Notes under the pieces: model-generated
The model's input: the letters and a program-made list of their open reading frames with translations, nothing else
Told to the model about the DNA's origin: nothing
Databases searched by the model: none
Assembly: GCA_004325065.1 (NCBI GenBank)
Contig: PITI01000492.1
Span: forward strand, 1 to 11,631
Direction of reading: 5' to 3'
DNA from: Hamiltosporidium magnivora
Taxonomy: Eukaryota > Microsporidia > Dubosqiidae
DNA length: 11,631 nt
Position numbers and translations under genes: made by a program
In this document: positions 7,632 to 11,631 of the stretch, one piece after another
How the letters are laid out: each line of letters starts with the position of its first letter
Numbering within the stretch: the stretch's first letter is position 1

Positions 7632-9656
7632 ATGTGTATTAAAAGTAAAAATATAGAAATATTGGAATATATTGGTTTAAATCAATCCAATGTAGTTCAA
7701 TCGCTAGAATTCATGTCTAAGATATTAAGTATTTTAGATAAATTCAGTACAGAAGAAATAACTATTTTTATGGCTACTTATGAATATAAAGACACCAAAA
7801 TAAAATATAAAAATGAAGAAATTATGTCATTAAGTGAGATATTTAGAAAAATTCCTACATTAAAAAACTTTACGAGTTCAGAAACTTTTTATGAGTTCGA
7901 TATAAATATTTTAAATGATACAAGTAAATTAATGACTATATCTATCGATTCTATTGAGTATTTAAGTTTTTTAAGAGCAAAGATTAAAGATAGAAATGTA
8001 GAAATGTTGTGTAAAAAATATATTTATTCACAAAATATTATTAATACAACTGTAGCAATATTTAGTATAATTCTACAAATAAATAAACCATTAAAGATTT
8101 ATAATATAGAATATAATAAAATATTGGAACTGATTTGTAAAAAATGTATTTTTGATTTCTGTATGAATCAACCAGAATTTAGGAAAGGAATTGTTTTATT
8201 TTTTGTAAAAAATAATTTATTTGATATTTCCATATTTAAAATACTTAAAGATGAATTTATACCATTTAATTGGTTTAAAAATGTTGAAACTTCTAATTCT
8301 GAAGGCAAGGAATTACAATATAATGATCTATATTCCTTAAATTCTCAATCAAAAATAAATATTACAAAAGATTTGGAGGAGAACGGTATAGAGAATCAGG
8401 ATACATATTCCTTAAATTCTCAATCAAAAATAATCAATAATGAATTTATAGAAGAGAACGATCATAAAACCGGTGATTTATATCCACCGAATTACAAATC
8501 AAAAATAATCCATAAAGAAAATTTAAACGAGAAAAATCATAAAAGTGAAGATTTATATTTTTTATATTTGAAATCAAAAATAATAATAAAAGAAGATATA
8601 AATGAAGTCATTAAAAACAAAATATTTTCTGACAATATTTTGCTTCTAATATTTGGGAAAAAAGTAGATTTTAATTTATTTAATTCAGAAGAATACTTAA
8701 AATACGCTTTAAGATGGGAGGAATCAGAAATTTTCGAATATATATTTGAAAAATATCTTATTTTTTACGTAAAGTATGAAATAAAACCAAAACGTGAAAT
8801 TTATCGAAAAAAATATGAAATTTTAAATGAAATTTATAAATTTTTAAATCAAGAAATTGAAAATCCACCGATTCTTCACAAATTAAATTACTTTAGCTTT
8901 GAAGAAAGGAATAAATTATTAGAAAAATATATAAAATTGTATAATATTAATGAAATAATTGAAACGTTTTTTGATGTAGAAATATATAGTAATGTTCTTA
9001 AAGAGTACCTAAAATTAAATGTCTATAAAATAGCCAAACCTATAAATTTCTGTATTATAATATCTAGAATAGCATATTCAGATGTAAATGAAGATTTATT
9101 GATGGAAAAAATCACTTCATTAAATAAAAAAGAAATGAATAAGTTTTTTACATTGAAAATATCACTTTTACCGTTTAAAAAATGGATATTTAGCCAAGAA
9201 ACACTACCAAAACGATATATTGAAGATTTTTTTGAAGAAATTGTTGATAAATTAGATTTCCTAGAATCAGAACTTTTAAAATCACTTAATTTTGTTTCAA
9301 ACAACTTTTTAATCAACATTTTTACAGTTTTTTTCAAATCAAGCTTTTGCAAATCAGTACAGGCATCAATAATAATTAAATTTTTAGAAGAAATAAATTT
9401 ATTGAAAAATCCTCATAAAAAATTTACAAACTTTGTTATAGAAAGCCAAAAATATTATTTAAATGAAATTTTAACGAATGATTTTTTCCAAAAAGAAGAT
9501 ATTATTTCTTGCAAAAAATTCTTAGACAATATTTTTATTTACCTAAATTTTACACATAATTTAGAAATATCAACATTTTACGATGAAATATTAATTAAAT
9601 TAAAATGGTGGTGCAGTTATCATAATGAGGTTGTTACAATTAAAAATATTATTTAA
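7632..9656 (+). CDS. Hypothetical protein, 674 residues, with four 25-residue tandem repeats
   Basis: This is the only long intact ORF in the window. I do not recognise the family. The product is rich in Lys, Ile, Asn, Glu, Leu and Phe, has no signal peptide and no clear membrane segment, and appears largely alpha-helical, so a soluble intracellular protein, perhaps a helical-repeat scaffold, is a reasonable guess. Residues 1-231 form an N-terminal part with a short Cys cluster (ICKKCIFDFC, about 168-177). Residues 232-331 are four tandem repeats of exactly 25 residues. Residues 332-674 form a longer helical C-terminal part ending KWWCSYHNEVVTIKNII. Freedom from stops over 2 kb of very AT-rich DNA is strong evidence for selection. 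The start at 7632 is the first ATG after an in-frame TAA at 7626. No introns are apparent. It stands alone between transposon debris, with no operon partner. Confidence 0.85.
   Translation: MCIKSKNIEILEYIGLNQSNVVQSLEFMSKILSILDKFSTEEITIFMATYEYKDTKIKYKNEEIMSLSEIFRKIPTLKNFTSSETFYEFDINILNDTSKLMTISIDSIEYLSFLRAKIKDRNVEMLCKKYIYSQNIINTTVAIFSIILQINKPLKIYNIEYNKILELICKKCIFDFCMNQPEFRKGIVLFFVKNNLFDISIFKILKDEFIPFNWFKNVETSNSEGKELQYNDLYSLNSQSKINITKDLEENGIENQDTYSLNSQSKIINNEFIEENDHKTGDLYPPNYKSKIIHKENLNEKNHKSEDLYFLYLKSKIIIKEDINEVIKNKIFSDNILLLIFGKKVDFNLFNSEEYLKYALRWEESEIFEYIFEKYLIFYVKYEIKPKREIYRKKYEILNEIYKFLNQEIENPPILHKLNYFSFEERNKLLEKYIKLYNINEIIETFFDVEIYSNVLKEYLKLNVYKIAKPINFCIIISRIAYSDVNEDLLMEKITSLNKKEMNKFFTLKISLLPFKKWIFSQETLPKRYIEDFFEEIVDKLDFLESELLKSLNFVSNNFLINIFTVFFKSSFCKSVQASIIIKFLEEINLLKNPHKKFTNFVIESQKYYLNEILTNDFFQKEDIISCKKFLDNIFIYLNFTHNLEISTFYDEILIKLKWWCSYHNEVVTIKNII
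8325..8624 (+). repeat. Coding tandem repeat, 4 x 75 bp
   Basis: Four units begin with GAT at 8325, 8400, 8475 and 8550, each exactly 75 bases, giving 25-residue repeats inside the 674-residue protein. They open DLYSLNSQSKI, DTYSLNSQSKI, DLYPPNYKSKI and DLYFLYLKSKI, followed by an acidic, Asn-rich tail (EENGIENQ, EENDHKTG, EKNHKSE). Units 1 and 2 are the most alike and divergence grows towards unit 4, so the array seems to have grown from its 5' side. The unit length keeps the frame, so copy number could vary without breaking the gene. Confidence 0.9.
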
Positions 9657-9951
9657 TTCTTCAATTTTTTTTCTATTTTTTTTAAAAAATAAATTCAGTT
9701 AGAAAATATTTTAAGAAATATATTTTTTCCACACTTCTATATATTTTCTTTTTAAAATCGGATTCTTCATTTATCTCTCAAGCAATAAAAAAACTTATAT
9801 TTTATAATAATAAACACCAAATATTTATGATATATTGTTATTGGTATTGACTAAAATACTTTTTGCTTTCAATTTTATGAATCCTAAATTTTTACTTATT
9901 TTTTTAAAATTTTTTTACTTTTCAATAAAAATGCGAATTCTCTTTTTTTTT
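9657..9951. other. 3' flank of the 674-residue gene
   Basis: AT-rich sequence with long T and A runs. An AATAAA at 9688-9693, about 30 bases after the stop, is a plausible polyadenylation signal, though this hexamer is frequent in such DNA. Apart from that I see nothing. Confidence 0.4.
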
Positions 9952-9971
9952 TTAAAAAAAACCGCATTTTT
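9927..9971. repeat. Hairpin at the 3' end of the small minus-strand ORF
   Basis: Perfect 9-base arms, aaaaatgcg (9927-9935) and cgcattttt (9963-9971), flank a T run directly followed by an A run (9943-9961), which can itself pair. The whole can fold into a long AT hairpin or cruciform. It overlaps the stop of the minus-strand ORF at 9952-9954. It may influence the 3' end of that transcript or may simply be a slippage-prone site. Confidence 0.45.
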
Positions 9972-10191
9972 TAAAAAAATTTCTATAAATATTTATTTTT
10001 TTTTGTCCCCCTGGAATGATGAATGACGTATCGCCCCAGTCTGAAGACTGATGATTTATACATTCTGACCACAATTTTTTAATAATAAATTTCTTGGGAT
10101 GATGATAATCAATCTTTCGCAGTTCCTTCTGATTGTTGATGCTTGATTTATCTGACCAAATATTCTTTAAAAATTCTATTTCTTCTTCCAT
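9952..10191 (-). CDS. Possible small protein, 79 residues, or truncated gene
   Basis: The reading from ATG (10191-10189) begins MEEEIEFLKNIWSDKSSINN and passes DYHHPKKFIIKKLW and SDWGDTSFIIPGG. The use of Trp, His, Gly, Pro and Asp codons is unlike random AT-rich translation, and the underlying DNA is less AT-rich than its flanks, so the first 60 or so residues look truly coding. The end does not: after PGGQ comes a nine-A run (9996-10004 on this strand) and a low-complexity tail (INIYRNFFKKCGFF). That suggests truncation or decay at the homopolymer, or a gene that ends by chance in filler. Upstream lies an A-rich leader (ataaataaaatagaaaatag) typical of start regions here. There is no signal peptide, membrane segment or recognised domain. 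The facing plus-strand frame at 9835-10026 has no ATG at its start and is mostly Phe and Lys runs, so I treat it as a shadow. Confidence 0.45.
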   Translation of the reverse strand: MEEEIEFLKNIWSDKSSINNQKELRKIDYHHPKKFIIKKLWSECINHQSSDWGDTSFIIPGGQKKINIYRNFFKKCGFF

Positions 10192-10897
10192 TTTCTATTT
10201 TCTATTTTATTTATATCTTATAAAGAATTCAAGAAGGAATAAGTAAAACCGAAGAATGTGTTAAAATCAAGCATACAAATCGTGTGTAGAATAATGCAGT
10301 ATCAAATAATTCTTGCTTTAAATTATTCTTATAATATAAATTTTACTTTCCTCGATATTGAAATATGAATCTTAGAATTTTTATTTTCTTAAAAATTACA
10401 AAGATATAAAAAAAAATTTTAAAATACAGCAACGAGATTCACAAGGAATTAAGACTTTTATAAACAATCAATTTTTACTTGTTACACCTTTTTTTAAAAA
10501 AAATTCTTAAATTCTGAAAATTTTTGAAGAATTTTAGAAATAAAAAAAACTCATAAATTTAAATCAAAAAAACATGTTTTTTGTAATAAAATGGATTAAA
10601 TTTGCTTAAATATTTCTCTATTATTATAATATTGATGTTTTTGTTGTTTTCCATACATTTTTTATATTTTGAACCTCTCTTTTATTTGGCAAAAACGATA
10701 ATTACACATTATTTGTATCAAGTAGTTACATTTTTATTATTAGGAGAATTGTCTAAATTGTTGGTGCATTCGTTTTAATTTCTCTCTTCAAATTTCATCC
10801 AAATATAAGATATTTAATATTTTAAATATTTTCTATAGTTGTGTGACACAGAATCTATTAACAATTAAAGAATTAATTTGTTGTTTTATTGGCGTGA
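10192..10897. other. AT-rich stretch, upstream of the small minus-strand ORF
   Basis: It begins with a tandem tttcta pattern (10192-10205) that forms the leader of the minus-strand ORF. The remainder holds long homopolymer runs (10400-10560) and no ORF, RNA gene or transposon relic that I can support. Confidence 0.5.
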
Positions 10898-10983
10898 TGA
10901 AATTCGGTATGAAAATCTAATGAAATTTAATAAAATTTAATGAAATTCGGTATGAAAATCAAATGAAATTTAATAAAATCTAT
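10898..10983. repeat. Two-copy 43-bp tandem repeat
   Basis: The unit starts tgaaattcggtatgaaaatc. The two copies occupy 10898-10940 and 10941-10983 and differ at three positions. Each unit contains a shorter inner repetition (atgaaatttaataaaatt-like), and a partial echo (taaaatttaataaaat) follows to about 10999. This looks like a young minisatellite produced by slippage in noncoding DNA. Confidence 0.85.
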
Positions 10984-11438
10984 TAAAATTTAATAAAATA
11001 TTTATGTTTCTGAATTTAAATATCAGTCTGAATAATGATATTACCATTTCACAAATATTTATAAAAATACACAAAAAATATAAATATGACTTCCAATATC
11101 TTCAACGTGAGATTAAAAATTAAAGTAAAACGAGAAATGATTTTACTAAGGAATTTTAACAATCAAATATTTGTAAATCTTAAAACAGAAAAAGTTTTTA
11201 GAAAAACATAAATTGAAACAAAGATTAAAACGGTATACATTTACAGAGAATAAAGAATTCGTTCTAGTTTTCATCACAATTTGAACTTTTAGAGATTTAA
11301 AATAATACATTTTATTCTACGAAGGTATAAATTTTATTTCTGTAAAAAGTTTGCGAAGAACTCTTAAAAAAAATATTTTCTAAAAAATATGAAAATAATA
11401 TTTTAACTTAAAAAAAATTTAGAATTTTGTTTTTTTAA
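10984..11438. other. AT-rich stretch before the R2-type insertion
   Basis: No ORF or RNA gene is supportable. The sequence ends in runs of T and A (ttttttaaac) where it meets the retrotransposon fragment. Nothing here resembles 28S rRNA, the usual target of R2 elements. Confidence 0.55.
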
Positions 11439-11631
11439 ACGGCTGACTTCTCTAAGTTAGATGATGCAGTGCGTGCGGTGTTGGTGAAGAATAAGATACA
11501 TCTCCGCCCAGGATGTAAAGAGCGTTTATACCTTCCTAGAACAGAACTTGGAAGAGGCTTACATAGTGTTGAGTTGCGAAGCGAACATATGCTTCTGCAA
11601 CTCTTGGATTGTCTGGAAAAAAGTAAAGAAA
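11439..11631 (+). mobile_element. R2-type non-LTR retrotransposon fragment, Pol reading frame open to the window end
   Basis: Right after a TAA at 11436-11438 a clean frame of 64 codons begins and runs off the window. It reads ADFSKLDDAVRAVLVKNKIH, then RPGCKERLYLPRTELGRGL, then SEHMLLQLLDCLEKSKE. This is a close match, from memory, to the segment that follows the reverse transcriptase palm in R2-like Pol proteins, including those annotated in microsporidia; the RLYLPR-ELGRGL string is characteristic. No ATG precedes it (the first in-frame Met is at HMLL), and the change from AT-rich filler to this less AT-rich coding DNA is abrupt. The copy therefore seems truncated at its 5' end, as happens when reverse transcription stops early during target-primed insertion. 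No stops are visible, so it is younger than the other relics. The right end is outside the window. Confidence 0.82.

Noticed and set aside
9023..9352. 109-codon minus-strand ORF
   Set aside because: It lies wholly inside the 674-residue gene on the opposite strand and reads as a low-complexity complement of it.
9835..10026. 63-codon plus-strand ORF
   Set aside because: It begins with TTG rather than ATG, is mainly Phe, Leu and Lys runs from homopolymers, and overlaps the better minus-strand reading.
1..11631. CRISPR array, rRNA, tRNA or defence-system genes
   Set aside because: I saw no spaced direct repeats, no conserved rRNA blocks and no tRNA-like cloverleaf; the regular repeats present are coding (8325-8624) or minisatellite (10898-10983).

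Overview
The window looks like part of a gene-poor, very AT-rich eukaryotic genome that carries many transposon remnants. I infer a microsporidian with an expanded genome, of the kind known from Daphnia and other arthropod hosts (Hamiltosporidium-like). The reasons are one long intronless ORF rich in Lys, Ile, Asn and Glu, a short A-rich leader upstream of it, only one intact gene in 11.6 kb, and two fragments of an R2-type retrotransposon whose wording resembles microsporidian R2-like copies as I remember them. The lineage call rests on memory and composition, not on a search.

Layout. Positions 1-670 are AT-rich with no supportable gene. At 672-950, minus strand, a sharply less AT-rich island resembles the 5' leader of an arthropod-type LINE. 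Positions 951-1755 are empty. At 1756-2972 lies a broken gene for an apparently secreted or membrane-anchored protein, readable only by changing frame three times. Positions 2973-4560 are empty AT-rich sequence with a nested inverted repeat. From about 4563 to 6640 a decayed LINE can be followed on the plus strand in the expected order: leader, endonuclease start, endonuclease body, linker, reverse transcriptase fingers, palm and a damaged catalytic box. At 6979-7500, minus strand, lies a decayed C-terminal piece of an R2-type element. A 46-codon ORF of unclear nature (6770-6910) sits between the two.

The only intact long gene is 7632-9656 (674 residues, unknown function), notable for four exact-length tandem repeats of 25 residues. 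Downstream are a possible small minus-strand gene (9952-10191) ending in homopolymers and a hairpin, a two-copy 43-bp tandem repeat (10898-10983), and AT-rich filler. The window ends inside an R2-type retrotransposon fragment (11439 to the end) that is still open and begins abruptly in AT-rich DNA, as expected of a 5'-truncated insertion.

There is no operon or shared pathway. The biology is mostly genome expansion and decay: at least three, probably four, non-LTR retrotransposon insertions of two families and different ages, one dying surface-protein gene, and one living gene with an expanding internal repeat. I found no credible new defence system, CRISPR array, rRNA or tRNA.
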